A stretch of 64,000 bases of DNA from an uncultured Sulfitobacter sp. (GTDB lineage: Bacteria > Pseudomonadota > Alphaproteobacteria > Rhodobacterales > Rhodobacteraceae): assembly GCA_947492925.1 (NCBI GenBank), contig CANLOQ010000001.1:868001-932000 (forward strand), given 5' to 3'. This document shows, piece by piece, positions 19,110-28,488 of this stretch (position 1 is its first letter; each line of letters starts with the position of its first letter). A model generated the notes under the pieces. That model ran no database searches and was not told the origin of the DNA. It saw only the letters and a program-made list of their open reading frames with translations. A program made the position numbers and the translations under genes.

Positions 19110-20186
19110 ATGGCCAAAACGACCCCTGAAACAAATGACCTTTTAAGCGAGATGAACGACCGTTCACGCGAGGTATTTCGCCGCGTGGTGGAAGGGTATC
19201 TGGCAAGTGGTGATCCGGTTGGGTCACGGACGCTGACGCGGGATTTCAGCGAAAAGGTCTCAGCGGCGACGATCCGCAATGTTATGCAGGATCTTGAGTA
19301 TCTGGGCGTGCTTGGGTCACCTCACGTGAGCGCCGGGCGCATTCCAACACAATTGGGTCTGCGCATGTTTGTCGATGGCATGATCGAATTGGGTGATCCA
19401 ACAGATACGGACCGCGAAAAGATTGATGCCACTCTGGGTGACAACGCATCAGATGTCAGCGGCTTGCTGGACCGTGTCGGTTCAGCCTTGTCAGGTGTGA
19501 CGCAAGGCGCGTCGCTGGTGCTGACACCGAAATACGAAGCCCCGATCAAGCACATCGAATTTGTTTCGCTGTCGCAGGACCGGGCGCTGGTGGTTCTGGT
19601 TTTTTCCGATGGCCATGTTGAGAACCGTCTGTTTTCGCCACCGCCGGGGCAAACCCCAAGTTCCATGCGGGAAGCAGCGAATTTTCTGAACGCCATTGTC
19701 GAAGGCAGGACGATCAGTGAACTGCAACGCGCGATCACGCTTGAGATTAACGCACGTCGGCAAGAGATTGATGTGCTGGCCCAGGAGCTGGTTGAAAGCG
19801 GTCTGGCGCTGTGGAGCGGAGATGACGAAAGTTCGGAACGGCTCATCGTGCGCGGGCGGTCGAATCTGTTGGCCGGTGAAGCAGAAGCCGAAGATCTTGC
19901 GCGCATTAAAACACTGTTTGATGACCTTGAGCGCAAGCGTGATATCGCGGAATTTCTTGATCTGGCAGAAGATGGCGAAGGTGTGCGCATTTTTATCGGG
20001 TCAGAGAACAAACTTTTCTCACTTTCGGGTTCCTCTCTGGTGGTTTCCCCTTATATGAACGCTGATCGAAAGGTCATTGGTGCGGTTGGTGTTATTGGGC
20101 CCACGCGTCTGAACTATGGGCGTATCGTACCGATTGTGAATTATACGGCGCAGCTGGTTGGTAAACTGGTGTCCGACCGCAGCTAG
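19110..20186 (+). CDS. hrcA: HrcA, heat-inducible transcription repressor
   Basis: Repressor of groESL/dnaKJ-type heat-shock genes through the CIRCE operator, with GroEL as sensor. The 358-residue protein has the N-terminal winged helix (NDRSREVFRRVVEGYLASGDPVGSRTL, then AATIRNVMQDLEYLG; split naturally in the protein by the turn) and the HrcA sensor domain with VSAGRIPTQLGLRMFVDG. I chose ATG 19110 from family length; there is no Shine-Dalgarno sequence before it, and ATG 19152 is an alternative. grpE follows after 6 bp, the usual hrcA-grpE pair; dnaK and groES are not in the window. Confidence 0.94.
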   Translation: MAKTTPETNDLLSEMNDRSREVFRRVVEGYLASGDPVGSRTLTRDFSEKVSAATIRNVMQDLEYLGVLGSPHVSAGRIPTQLGLRMFVDGMIELGDPTDTDREKIDATLGDNASDVSGLLDRVGSALSGVTQGASLVLTPKYEAPIKHIEFVSLSQDRALVVLVFSDGHVENRLFSPPPGQTPSSMREAANFLNAIVEGRTISELQRAITLEINARRQEIDVLAQELVESGLALWSGDDESSERLIVRGRSNLLAGEAEAEDLARIKTLFDDLERKRDIAEFLDLAEDGEGVRIFIGSENKLFSLSGSSLVVSPYMNADRKVIGAVGVIGPTRLNYGRIVPIVNYTAQLVGKLVSDRS

Positions 20187-20192
20187 AGGTGA

Positions 20193-20756
20193 ATGATGGC
20201 AGAGACGAACGAAAACGAATTTCTGGATAATATCGAAGAAGCGATGGCGGAGGAATTTGCCGCCGAAGAAGCAGAGATCGACGAAGAAGAACTTGAGCTG
20301 GAGCAGCTTCGGGCGGAGCGAGACCAGTACAAGGATCGGTTCACGCGGGCCCTGGCCGATGCCGAAAATGCGCGCAAGCGGTCCGAGAAAGATCGTCGCG
20401 AGGCCGAGAATTATGGCGGGTCCAAGTTGGCGCGCGATATGCTGCCAGTCTACGACAATATGAAACGCGCCCTGGAAGCGGCGACCGAGGAGCAACGCTC
20501 TGTTTCAGGTCCGTTGCTGGAAGGTGTCGAATTGACGATGCGTGAACTGCTGAATGTCTTCAAAAAGCACGGGATTGAGGTCATTGCACCCGAGGTTGGC
20601 GACAAATTCGATCCTCAGCATCATCAAGCGATGTTTGAGGCACCGGTTCCGGGGACCAAGGCGGGTGACATTATTCAGGTAGCTGCCGAAGGTTTCATGT
20701 TGCACGACCGGTTGTTGCGCCCGGCGCAGGTTGGCGTTTCATCGCAGCCGGCATAA
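20193..20756 (+). CDS. grpE: GrpE, DnaK nucleotide-exchange factor
   Basis: Releases ADP from DnaK. The 187-residue protein has a very acidic N-terminal tail, a long coiled-coil (about 25-90, with the ENARKRSEKDR motif) and a C-terminal beta domain ending GFMLHDRLLRPAQVGVS. Two adjacent ATGs occur at 20193 and 20196, with GAGGTG upstream; either may be used. It follows hrcA after 6 bp and ends at a hairpin terminator shared with mutS. Confidence 0.97.
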   Translation: MMAETNENEFLDNIEEAMAEEFAAEEAEIDEEELELEQLRAERDQYKDRFTRALADAENARKRSEKDRREAENYGGSKLARDMLPVYDNMKRALEAATEEQRSVSGPLLEGVELTMRELLNVFKKHGIEVIAPEVGDKFDPQHHQAMFEAPVPGTKAGDIIQVAAEGFMLHDRLLRPAQVGVSSQPA

Positions 20757-20779
20757 CCGGCCACTGTACCTAACGCGAT

Positions 20780-20810
20780 AAAGAGGCGGTCAGGTTTTGG
20801 CCGCCTCTTT
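20780..20810. terminator. Bidirectional terminator between grpE and mutS
   Basis: AAAGAGGCGG at 20780-20789 pairs with CCGCCTCTTT at 20801-20810 around an 11-nt loop. The flanking A and T runs let it work in both directions. It overlaps the last codons of mutS. Confidence 0.7.
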
Positions 20811-23435
20811 CAGTTTATAAAGCGCATCAAGCGCTTCACGGGGCGAAAGCTCATCTGGAATGATGGTTTCCAGGACGTCCTCGACCCGGGAGCTTTTTGC
20901 GGTGGGCGGGGGTGGTGCGGGCGTGGCCGCAAAAAGGGGCAGATCGTCGATAAGGGTCTTTTGTTTGGCACCGCCTTCGCGTTCACCTTTCTCAAGCGCT
21001 TCCAATACCACACGGGCGCGGGCCACGACGCGTTCGGGCAGACCGGCCAATTTTGCCACCTGAACACCATAAGACCGATCCGCAGCACCTTTGCGCACCT
21101 CATGCAGGAAGATAACGTCACCCTCCCATTCCTTCACCGAAACGGTTGCGTTTTCTACCCCGTCCAGCTTGCCGGACAGGGCAGTCATCTCGTGATAGTG
21201 GGTTGCAAAAAGCGCGCGTGATTTGTTGACGTCGTGAAGGTTTTCCAGCGTCGCCCATGCAATGGACAGACCGTCATAGGTGGCCGTACCCCGGCCGATC
21301 TCGTCCAGAATAACAAGCGCACGATCATCCGCCTGATTCAGAATCGCGGCGGTTTCCACCATCTCGACCATAAAGGTCGACCGCCCGCGGGCCAGATCAT
21401 CCGACGCCCCGACCCTGCTGAACAACTGACTGACAACCCCGATATGCGCAGAGGTCGCTGGAACAAAACTGCCCATCTGCGCCATCAGGGCAATCAGCGC
21501 ATTCTGTCGCAGAAAAGTGGACTTACCCGCCATATTCGGGCCGGTAAGCAACCAGATGTTTGCGGCGTCTTTTTCGGCACTCAGATCACAGTCATTGGCG
21601 ATGAACGGTTCGCCCGATTGCTGCCTGAGCGCACGTTCCACCACCGGGTGCCGCCCGCCCGTGATCGCAAACGCGCGGCTGTTATCGACCCGGGGGCAGG
21701 TCCAGTTTTCCTGATCCGCAAGTTCTGCGAGTGAAAAAGCAAGATCAATTTCGGCAATGCCGCGCGATGTGTCCCCGATGGGTCCGTTCATTTCCAGAAT
21801 TGCGGCTCTGATACGCTCAAAAAGACGCTTTTCAATCTCAAGCGCGTGGTTCCCGGCATTGAGGATCTTGGTTTCAAGCTCTGACAGTTCAACAGTGGTG
21901 AAGCGCACCTGATTGGCAGTTGTCTGACGGTGAATAAACGTCTCTGATAAGGGCGGTGACAGCATTTTTTCAGCATGGGTCGCCGTGGTCTCGATAAAGT
22001 AGCCCAGCACGTTGTTGTGTTTGATTTTCAGAGACGAAATGCCTGTATCAGACACGAATTGCGATTGCATTGCCGCGATCACGCTGCGGCCCTCATCGCG
22101 CAGTTTGCGGGCTTCGTCGAGGTCATCATCATAGCCCGGCGCGATAAAACCCCCATCGCGGGCCAACATCGGGGGTTCAGCAACAAGAGCCTGCTCAAGT
22201 AAATCGATCAGATGGTCATGGCCATTCAATCTGCTGATCGCATCCGACAGTACAACCGGCAAATCCGCATCGGACAAGAGGCGCATTATTTGCTCGGCTT
22301 CTGACAGCCCATTGCGCACGGCGGCAAGATCGCGCGGGCCGCCGCGGTCCAGCGCAAGACGTGACAGGGCGCGGTCCAGATCCGGCACCTTGCGCAGGAC
22401 GCCGCGTAAATCCTGCCGCAGTTTCCGATCTTCCGTGCCAAAGCGGACGGCATCGAGGCGCAGGTTTATTGTGTCGGCGGCGGTTGAAGGGCTGGATATC
22501 CGTCGTTCCAGCAGACGCGCGCCCGCAGCGGTGCAACTGTGATCCATCAGCGCCAGCAATGATCCCGCGCGCCCCCCATTCAGCGCATGGGTCAGCTCCA
22601 GATTGCGCCGGGTGGCGGCATCAATCTGAACGCTGCGGTTTTCCTGTTCCTTTTGCGGTGGCCGCAGCAGCGGCAGCTTACCCTTTTGCGTGATCTCAAG
22701 GTAATTGATCAGCGCGCCCATCACAGACACTTCCGCCCGCTCAAAGCTGCCGAAGGCATCCAGTGTCGCGATATTGAACAGCTTGCAAATGCGATTTTCC
22801 GCCCCGGTGCTGTCAAAGCCTGACCGCGCCATTGTCGTCAGGGCAATGCCGAAATCCTCGACCGTTTCACGCAGTTCCGCCTCTTTCGTCTCTGATACAA
22901 TCAGTTCCGACGGCGCAAGCCGCGCGAGTTCGGGGCCAAGTTGCACTTGGGGCAGGGTCATCACATGGAACGCGCCCGTTGAAATATCGACCCAGGCCAA
23001 AGCAGAGTTTTCACGAACTTCAGCAAAGGCGGCCAGATAATTGTGCCGCCGTGCCTCCAGCAGCGAATCTTCGGTCAACGTGCCGGGTGTGACCAACCGG
23101 ACGACTTCGCGTTTGACCACGGATTTGTAGCCGCGCTTTTTGGCTTCCGCCGGGCTTTCCATCTGTTCGCAGACGGCAACGCGAAACCCTTTTCGGATCA
23201 GTGTTAGAAAATACCCTTCGGCCGCATGAACCGGCACGCCGCACATCGGTATGTCAGCCCCTTCATGCTTGCCACGTTTTGTCAGCGCAATGTCGAGCGC
23301 TTGGGCCGCCGCGACGGCATCATCAAAAAACATCTCATAGAAATCGCCCATCCGGTAGAACAGCAGCGCGCCTTCGTGCTCTGCCTTGATCTCCAGATAT
23401 TGCGCCATCATCGGCGTTGTTTTTGCGTCGGTCAC
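20790..23435 (-). CDS. mutS: MutS, DNA mismatch-recognition ATPase
   Basis: Recognises mispairs and starts mismatch repair. The 881-residue protein has the mismatch-contact motif GDFYEMF (about 31-37, with the Phe and Glu that touch the mispair), connector, lever and clamp domains, then the ABC-type ATPase with TGPNMAGKSTFLRQ (about 630-643), VEMVETAAILNQA and LDEIGRGTATYDG. It starts with GTG preceded by AAGGGGA at good spacing. No mutL is nearby. Its 3' end forms part of the terminator shared with grpE. Confidence 0.98.
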   Translation of the reverse strand: MTDAKTTPMMAQYLEIKAEHEGALLFYRMGDFYEMFFDDAVAAAQALDIALTKRGKHEGADIPMCGVPVHAAEGYFLTLIRKGFRVAVCEQMESPAEAKKRGYKSVVKREVVRLVTPGTLTEDSLLEARRHNYLAAFAEVRENSALAWVDISTGAFHVMTLPQVQLGPELARLAPSELIVSETKEAELRETVEDFGIALTTMARSGFDSTGAENRICKLFNIATLDAFGSFERAEVSVMGALINYLEITQKGKLPLLRPPQKEQENRSVQIDAATRRNLELTHALNGGRAGSLLALMDHSCTAAGARLLERRISSPSTAADTINLRLDAVRFGTEDRKLRQDLRGVLRKVPDLDRALSRLALDRGGPRDLAAVRNGLSEAEQIMRLLSDADLPVVLSDAISRLNGHDHLIDLLEQALVAEPPMLARDGGFIAPGYDDDLDEARKLRDEGRSVIAAMQSQFVSDTGISSLKIKHNNVLGYFIETTATHAEKMLSPPLSETFIHRQTTANQVRFTTVELSELETKILNAGNHALEIEKRLFERIRAAILEMNGPIGDTSRGIAEIDLAFSLAELADQENWTCPRVDNSRAFAITGGRHPVVERALRQQSGEPFIANDCDLSAEKDAANIWLLTGPNMAGKSTFLRQNALIALMAQMGSFVPATSAHIGVVSQLFSRVGASDDLARGRSTFMVEMVETAAILNQADDRALVILDEIGRGTATYDGLSIAWATLENLHDVNKSRALFATHYHEMTALSGKLDGVENATVSVKEWEGDVIFLHEVRKGAADRSYGVQVAKLAGLPERVVARARVVLEALEKGEREGGAKQKTLIDDLPLFAATPAPPPPTAKSSRVEDVLETIIPDELSPREALDALYKLKEAAKT

Positions 23436-23527
23436 GTGGTTCCCCTTGTCCCACCTGTCTGTACAAAACCACGCTTGCCGGGGAAAGGGGGCGCAAAAGG
23501 GGTTCGCGGTAGACGGGTGCTGCTTTC

Positions 23528-25303
23528 ATGCTAAAACCGTTGAAAACCGAGCAACAAGGCAGTGTTTGCCCCGTGCGCAACAAAATTGATCTCACGTTGC
23601 CCCCTTCGGCTGTTTTTCTGAATCCTTGGCAGGATCCGGGGTTTCGTCTGTTGCTTGAGCCGGATTTTATCTGGCGTAAACGAGAGACCTCCTGCATCGA
23701 GGGGTTTGCGGTCAGCGATCACGTTGAGATAAACGAGAAAATCAAAAATCACCTGCGCACCACCAAAAAGAAGAAACGCTTTGCCCAGCCGATTGAATAC
23801 AACAGCGTGCCGGTTGTGCTGGACCGGGCGAGCTATCGAAAATCCTATGCGCTGGCTCGGGATCGCATTTTGCTGAGCGGTGCGTCAGGCACGCGAGCCC
23901 TGAACCAGTATTGCTGGGAAAATGAGGATGCGGCATTTGATCCCGATGCGCGTTTGCAGGAATATTTCGCGACCTGTCGTGCGGGCAATGAAGGTAAGGA
24001 AATTCCGGTATATTCGGGCTTGTTAGACCCTGATATTCCTTTCGCCATCGCCTGTCGCAACACGTTTAACTACTATCATTTCATCACTGAATCTCTGTCG
24101 CAACTGACCGTCCTTGACGGACTGGATTTTCAGGGAAACATCTATTTCCACTTCCCCAACCTGGAAGAAAAGCAAAAGCCTTTTGCGCAGAACTTTGTCG
24201 ATGCCCTGTTCCCTGAATATGCGGGGCGTGTGTTTTTTGAACGGGTGCCAAAGGATTACGCCAAGGTGTTGACCGCCTATGATCTGATTGGCGGTCACTA
24301 TCAGGCCCCGGTAGGTGATGTTTCGGGTCTTGGTGCCCTTTGGCCCGAAGATGCAGAGGACAAGGGCGATGACACATCGCCCGGTGCGCGCGCCACACTG
24401 GCGATGAATGCGGTCAACAGCAGCCTTTTGGCGCTGCGTGCGCGGGCATTGCGGGCGATCGAGGGGCGCGCGTTTGATCATTTGCCCAAACGGTTCTTTG
24501 TGGGCCGGGATTCACGTCAAAGCCGGGCGCGCAATATGGCGGGTGAGGAGATCCTGTTTGAGCATCTGGATATGTTTGGGTTTGAATACGTGGTCTTCGA
24601 AAGCCTGAGCCCGCTGGAACAGATTGCGCTGATGGCTCGGGCCGAAGTGATGGTTTCCTATCACGGTGCGGGGTTTACCAACATGCTGTTTGCCGCGCAG
24701 ACCACCTTTGTGATCGAGATAGGAACACTTCAGACGGCCAGGACGCGGTGGGCCGATTTCTGGCCGTTGGCACATGCCGCGCAATGCCGCTACATCAACT
24801 TTTTCGCTGATTTCAAATCAGATACCCCTTTGATAGAGCCTGATTTCGCCAGGGATGGCATTGTGCCGGTGGCGCTGTCCAAAAAGTCGGTCAGCCAGAT
24901 CATCGCGTTTATCGTGACCCTTGCGGGCAAATACCCTGAGCTAAAGCGACCGCGCCTTCTAGGTGATCTGGCAAGCGAGGTTTTGCAGGTTGGGGCCGCA
25001 ACACAGGCGATTGGCCTGTTGGAGGCGCATGCAGAACTGGTGGCACAAAACGGGCGGCTGTGTCTGATCAAGGCGGATTGCCACAAGGCGCTGGGCGAGC
25101 CGAAGTCGGAATTACTGGCGCTGGATATGGCGTACAAAGCCGATCCATCACGTTGGCAGACGCTGATCCGTATGATCTGGTGTGCCAATCATTGTGACCG
25201 CCCGCAAGTGATCCGCTGGGCGCTGTCGCGGCTTAAGGTTGATTTTCCACAGCGGCACGACGCGTTTCTGGGCAATCATGAATGGGTGCGTTACGTCGCC
25301 TGA
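23528..25303 (+). CDS. GT61-type glycosyltransferase (DUF563) with C-terminal helical repeats
   Basis: A 591-residue protein with the DUF563/GT61 signature: FNYYHFITESLSQL (about 180-193) and SYHGAGFTNMLFA (about 376-388) followed by the VIEIG strand. Family members transfer sugars to proteins or polysaccharides and are often near capsule genes; here it stands alone between mutS and maeB, so acceptor and donor are unknown. The last 130 residues read as amphipathic helices with a TPR-like rhythm (VGAATQAIGLLEAHAELV, then LIKADCHKALGEPKSELLAL). No signal peptide, so probably cytoplasmic. The start has only a weak ribosome site. Confidence 0.75.
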   Translation: MLKPLKTEQQGSVCPVRNKIDLTLPPSAVFLNPWQDPGFRLLLEPDFIWRKRETSCIEGFAVSDHVEINEKIKNHLRTTKKKKRFAQPIEYNSVPVVLDRASYRKSYALARDRILLSGASGTRALNQYCWENEDAAFDPDARLQEYFATCRAGNEGKEIPVYSGLLDPDIPFAIACRNTFNYYHFITESLSQLTVLDGLDFQGNIYFHFPNLEEKQKPFAQNFVDALFPEYAGRVFFERVPKDYAKVLTAYDLIGGHYQAPVGDVSGLGALWPEDAEDKGDDTSPGARATLAMNAVNSSLLALRARALRAIEGRAFDHLPKRFFVGRDSRQSRARNMAGEEILFEHLDMFGFEYVVFESLSPLEQIALMARAEVMVSYHGAGFTNMLFAAQTTFVIEIGTLQTARTRWADFWPLAHAAQCRYINFFADFKSDTPLIEPDFARDGIVPVALSKKSVSQIIAFIVTLAGKYPELKRPRLLGDLASEVLQVGAATQAIGLLEAHAELVAQNGRLCLIKADCHKALGEPKSELLALDMAYKADPSRWQTLIRMIWCANHCDRPQVIRWALSRLKVDFPQRHDAFLGNHEWVRYVA

Positions 25304-25312
25304 GATTGTACC

Positions 25313-25341
25313 TTTTTGCAATCAAAGTTAGGTTGCAAAAA
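25313..25341. promoter_or_regulatory. Inverted repeat upstream of maeB, possible operator
   Basis: TTTTTGCAA (25313-25321) and TTGCAAAAA (25333-25341) form a perfect 9-bp inverted repeat with an 11-bp spacer, 20 bp before the maeB start. There is no T-tract after it, so it is unlikely to be a terminator for the upstream gene. TTTGCAA half-sites are reminiscent of those described for RamB/PccR-type short-chain-acyl-CoA regulators, but the spacing differs. Confidence 0.4.
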
Positions 25342-25360
25342 ACAAGGGAAGCACCAATCC

Positions 25361-27619
25361 GTGACCAAGAATCGTATTACCGATGATGAGGCACTTGCCT
25401 TTCATCTTGAACCCACGCCCGGCAAGTTTGAAATCACCGCGACCGTTCCAATGACAACGCAACGCGATCTGTCGCTGGCGTATTCGCCCGGCGTTGCGGT
25501 GCCCTGCGAGGCCATCGCCGAGAACCCGCAGACAGCCTATGACTACACGAACAAGGGCAACCTTGTTGCGGTTATCTCGAATGGCACGGCTGTTTTGGGG
25601 CTGGGGAACTTGGGCGCGCTGGCGTCCAAGCCGGTGATGGAAGGCAAGTCAGTTCTGTTCAAGCGTTTTGCCGATGTGAACTCTATCGATATTGAGTTGG
25701 ACACCGAAGACACCGACGCCTTTGTCAACGCGGTCAAGCTGATGGGGCCGACGTTCGGGGGTATCAACCTTGAAGACATCAAGGCGCCCGAATGTTTCAT
25801 CATTGAGCAGCGCCTCAAGGAAGAAATGGACATTCCCGTCTTCCACGACGATCAGCACGGCACGGCGGTGATCTGTGCGGCAGGTCTGATCAACGCGCTG
25901 CACATCTCCGGCAAGAAGATCGAGGATGTGCGCATCGTGCTGAACGGTGCCGGGGCGGCGGGCATTGCCTGTCTTGAGCTTTTGAAAGCGATGGGTGCGC
26001 GGCATGACAATTGCATCATGTGTGACACCAAAGGTGTGATCTATCAGGGTCGGACCGAAGGGATGAACCAATGGAAGTCCGCCCACGCGGCCAACACGGA
26101 ACTGCGCAGTCTCGAAGAGGCGATGAAGGATGCGGATGTGTTTCTGGGCGTATCGGTCAAGGGTGCCGTGACGCCGGATATGGTTGCCAGCATGGCGGAC
26201 AATCCGGTGATCTTTGCGATGGCGAACCCGGACCCAGAAATCACGCCGGAAGAAGCGCATGAAGTGCGGATGGATGCCATCGTCGCAACGGGGCGGTCAG
26301 ATTACCCCAATCAGGTGAACAATGTTCTTGGGTTTCCCTATCTCTTTCGCGGGGCGCTCGACATCAATGCGCGGGCCATCAACGATGAGATGAAGATCGC
26401 TTGCGCCCACGCGCTTGCCAATCTCGCACGCGAGGACGTGCCGGACGAGGTTGCGATGGCCTATGGTAAGACGCTGAGCTTTGGGCGGGACTATATTATT
26501 CCCACTCCCTTCGATCCGCGCCTTATTCACCGCATTCCACCAGCCGTTGCGCGGGCGGGGATGGATACAGGTGCCGCGCGCCGTCCGATCATCGACATGG
26601 ACGCCTATGAGCTGAACCTGAAATCCCGCATGGACCCAACCGCAAACGTGTTGCGCGGGATCAACGCGCGGGCGCGTCAAAATCAGGCCCGTATGATCTT
26701 TGCCGAAGGAGACGATCCGCGCGTGCTGCGTGCGGCCGTTACTTACCAGCGGTCCGGTCTGGGCAAGGCGCTGGTCGTCGGGCGGCCCGATGAGGTCAAG
26801 ACCAAGCTGGAGGAGGCCGGAATGGCCGATGCCGTGCGCGAGCTTGAGGTGATCAATGCTGCCAAAACGGACCATTTAGAGACGTATAAGGACTTTCTTT
26901 ATACCCGTCTGCAACGGCGTGGTTTTGATGCCAAGGATATCCACCGCCTTGCCGCGCGGGACAGGCATGTTTTTGCGTCACTGATGTTGCAACACGGGCA
27001 TGGTGATGCGCTTGTCACCGGTGCAACACGGAAATCCGCTCATGTGCTGGACCGTCTGAACCATGTGTTCGAAGCGAATGCCGAGGCAGGTGCAGCAGGG
27101 TTTACCGCGTTGATGCACAAAGGGCGCATTGTTTTTATTGCGGACACGCTGGTGCACGAATGGCCCAATGAACATGACCTTGCCAATATTGCCGAACGGG
27201 GGGCGGTGGTGGCCCGCAATCTGGGGCTTGAACCCCGTGTGGCTTTCGTAAGCTTTTCGACCTTCGGGTATCCGGTGTCGGAGCGGGCCGAAAAAATGCA
27301 TCTGGCCCCCAAAGTGCTGGACGGGCGCGGCGTTGACTTCGAATATGAAGGCGAGATGACCGTTGATGTGGCGCTGAACAGTGCAGCGCAGGCGCAATAC
27401 CCGTTTTCGCGTCTGACCGGTCCGGCAAACATTCTGGTGGTGCCCGCACGCCATTCGGCCAGCATTTCCGTGAAGCTGATGCAGGAGATGGCGGGCGCAA
27501 CTGTGATTGGCCCGATCCTGACAGGTTTGGACAGGAGCATTCAGATTTGTTCAACCACGTCGACAGCGAATGACATCCTGAATATGGCCATTCTGGCGGC
27601 GTGCAAGGTTGGCGGATGA
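25361..27619 (+). CDS. maeB: MaeB, NADP-malic enzyme with phosphotransacetylase-like domain
   Basis: Oxidative decarboxylation of malate to pyruvate with NADP. The 752-residue product is the two-part form: a malic-enzyme half (about 1-430) with SLAYSPGVAVPC, the FHDDQHGTA catalytic region and the GAGAAGIACLE nucleotide fold, then a phosphotransacetylase-like half (about 440-752), which in studied homologues is regulatory rather than catalytic. Start: GTG at 25361 with an AAGGGA upstream; this matches the family N-terminus. It overlaps the pfkB gene by 4 bp and is preceded by a strong TTGCAA inverted repeat. Confidence 0.96.
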   Translation: MTKNRITDDEALAFHLEPTPGKFEITATVPMTTQRDLSLAYSPGVAVPCEAIAENPQTAYDYTNKGNLVAVISNGTAVLGLGNLGALASKPVMEGKSVLFKRFADVNSIDIELDTEDTDAFVNAVKLMGPTFGGINLEDIKAPECFIIEQRLKEEMDIPVFHDDQHGTAVICAAGLINALHISGKKIEDVRIVLNGAGAAGIACLELLKAMGARHDNCIMCDTKGVIYQGRTEGMNQWKSAHAANTELRSLEEAMKDADVFLGVSVKGAVTPDMVASMADNPVIFAMANPDPEITPEEAHEVRMDAIVATGRSDYPNQVNNVLGFPYLFRGALDINARAINDEMKIACAHALANLAREDVPDEVAMAYGKTLSFGRDYIIPTPFDPRLIHRIPPAVARAGMDTGAARRPIIDMDAYELNLKSRMDPTANVLRGINARARQNQARMIFAEGDDPRVLRAAVTYQRSGLGKALVVGRPDEVKTKLEEAGMADAVRELEVINAAKTDHLETYKDFLYTRLQRRGFDAKDIHRLAARDRHVFASLMLQHGHGDALVTGATRKSAHVLDRLNHVFEANAEAGAAGFTALMHKGRIVFIADTLVHEWPNEHDLANIAERGAVVARNLGLEPRVAFVSFSTFGYPVSERAEKMHLAPKVLDGRGVDFEYEGEMTVDVALNSAAQAQYPFSRLTGPANILVVPARHSASISVKLMQEMAGATVIGPILTGLDRSIQICSTTSTANDILNMAILAACKVGG

Positions 27620-28488
27620 TCTGGAACCTCGGCTCCATTAATCTTGATAACTTCTATCACCTTGCCCATTTGCCGGGGCCGGGCGAAACCATCACTGCTG
27701 ACCGGTTTCATCAGGGGTTGGGCGGCAAAGGGGCCAACATGTCTGTTGCTGCTGCGCGTGCTGCCGCTCATGTGGCGCACGTTGGCGCTGTTGGGGCCGA
27801 TGGCAAATGGGCGGCGGAGCGGTTGCTGGAATATGGTGTGGATGTGCGTCACATCGCGCTGGTTCAGGTACCGACCGGGCACGCAAACATTCACGTGGAT
27901 CAGCAGGGCGAAAACAATATCGTTCTGATGGGGGGTGCAAACCTGATGATCAGTGAACAGATCATCGGTGGCGCGCTGGCAGAAGCTGGTCCCGGCGATT
28001 TTCTGTTGATGCAGAATGAAACGTGCGGGCAGGCGTTCGCGGCGCAGACGGCCAAGACACTTGGCTTGCGACTGGCCTATGCTGCCGCCCCGTTTTCGGC
28101 TGATGCGGTAATGGCGTTGATGGATCAGATTGACCTTCTTGTGATGAACGCTGTTGAAGCGGCGCAGCTACAGGATGCTACCGGTCAGGACATCAGCGAT
28201 TTGGCGGTGGATGATGTTGTCATCACGCTTGGTGCGGAAGGGTGCAGATGGGTCTCTAACAAAGGGAAAACCGATCAGAGCTTTGACGCATACAGCGCTG
28301 ATCCCGTGGACACCACCGGTGCCGGGGACACATTCACTGGGTTCCTGATTGCTGGTCTTGATCGTGGTCTGCCCATGCGTGATGCCATTGATCTGGGAAT
28401 GCGCGCAGGCGCATTAATGGTGGCACGCGAAGGCACGGCAGACGTGATCCCGGATCTAAAGGAAATTCAGGATCACGACTTTTCCTAG
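27616..28488 (+). CDS. PfkB-family sugar kinase (ribokinase-like)
   Basis: A 290-residue ATP-dependent carbohydrate kinase. It has the N-terminal [13 protein letters not shown] motif (about 37-49) and the C-terminal signature [12 protein letters not shown] (about 236-247), with the anion hole and catalytic Asp. The short form and motifs resemble ribokinase, but the substrate is not certain. The ATG overlaps the maeB stop (ATGA), so the two are probably cotranscribed, an unusual pairing. No transporter or sugar regulator is close. Its stop shares CTAG with the convergent msrA stop. Confidence 0.85.
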   Translation: MIWNLGSINLDNFYHLAHLPGPGETITADRFHQGLGGKGANMSVAAARAAAHVAHVGAVGADGKWAAERLLEYGVDVRHIALVQVPTGHANIHVDQQGENNIVLMGGANLMISEQIIGGALAEAGPGDFLLMQNETCGQAFAAQTAKTLGLRLAYAAAPFSADAVMALMDQIDLLVMNAVEAAQLQDATGQDISDLAVDDVVITLGAEGCRWVSNKGKTDQSFDAYSADPVDTTGAGDTFTGFLIAGLDRGLPMRDAIDLGMRAGALMVAREGTADVIPDLKEIQDHDFS

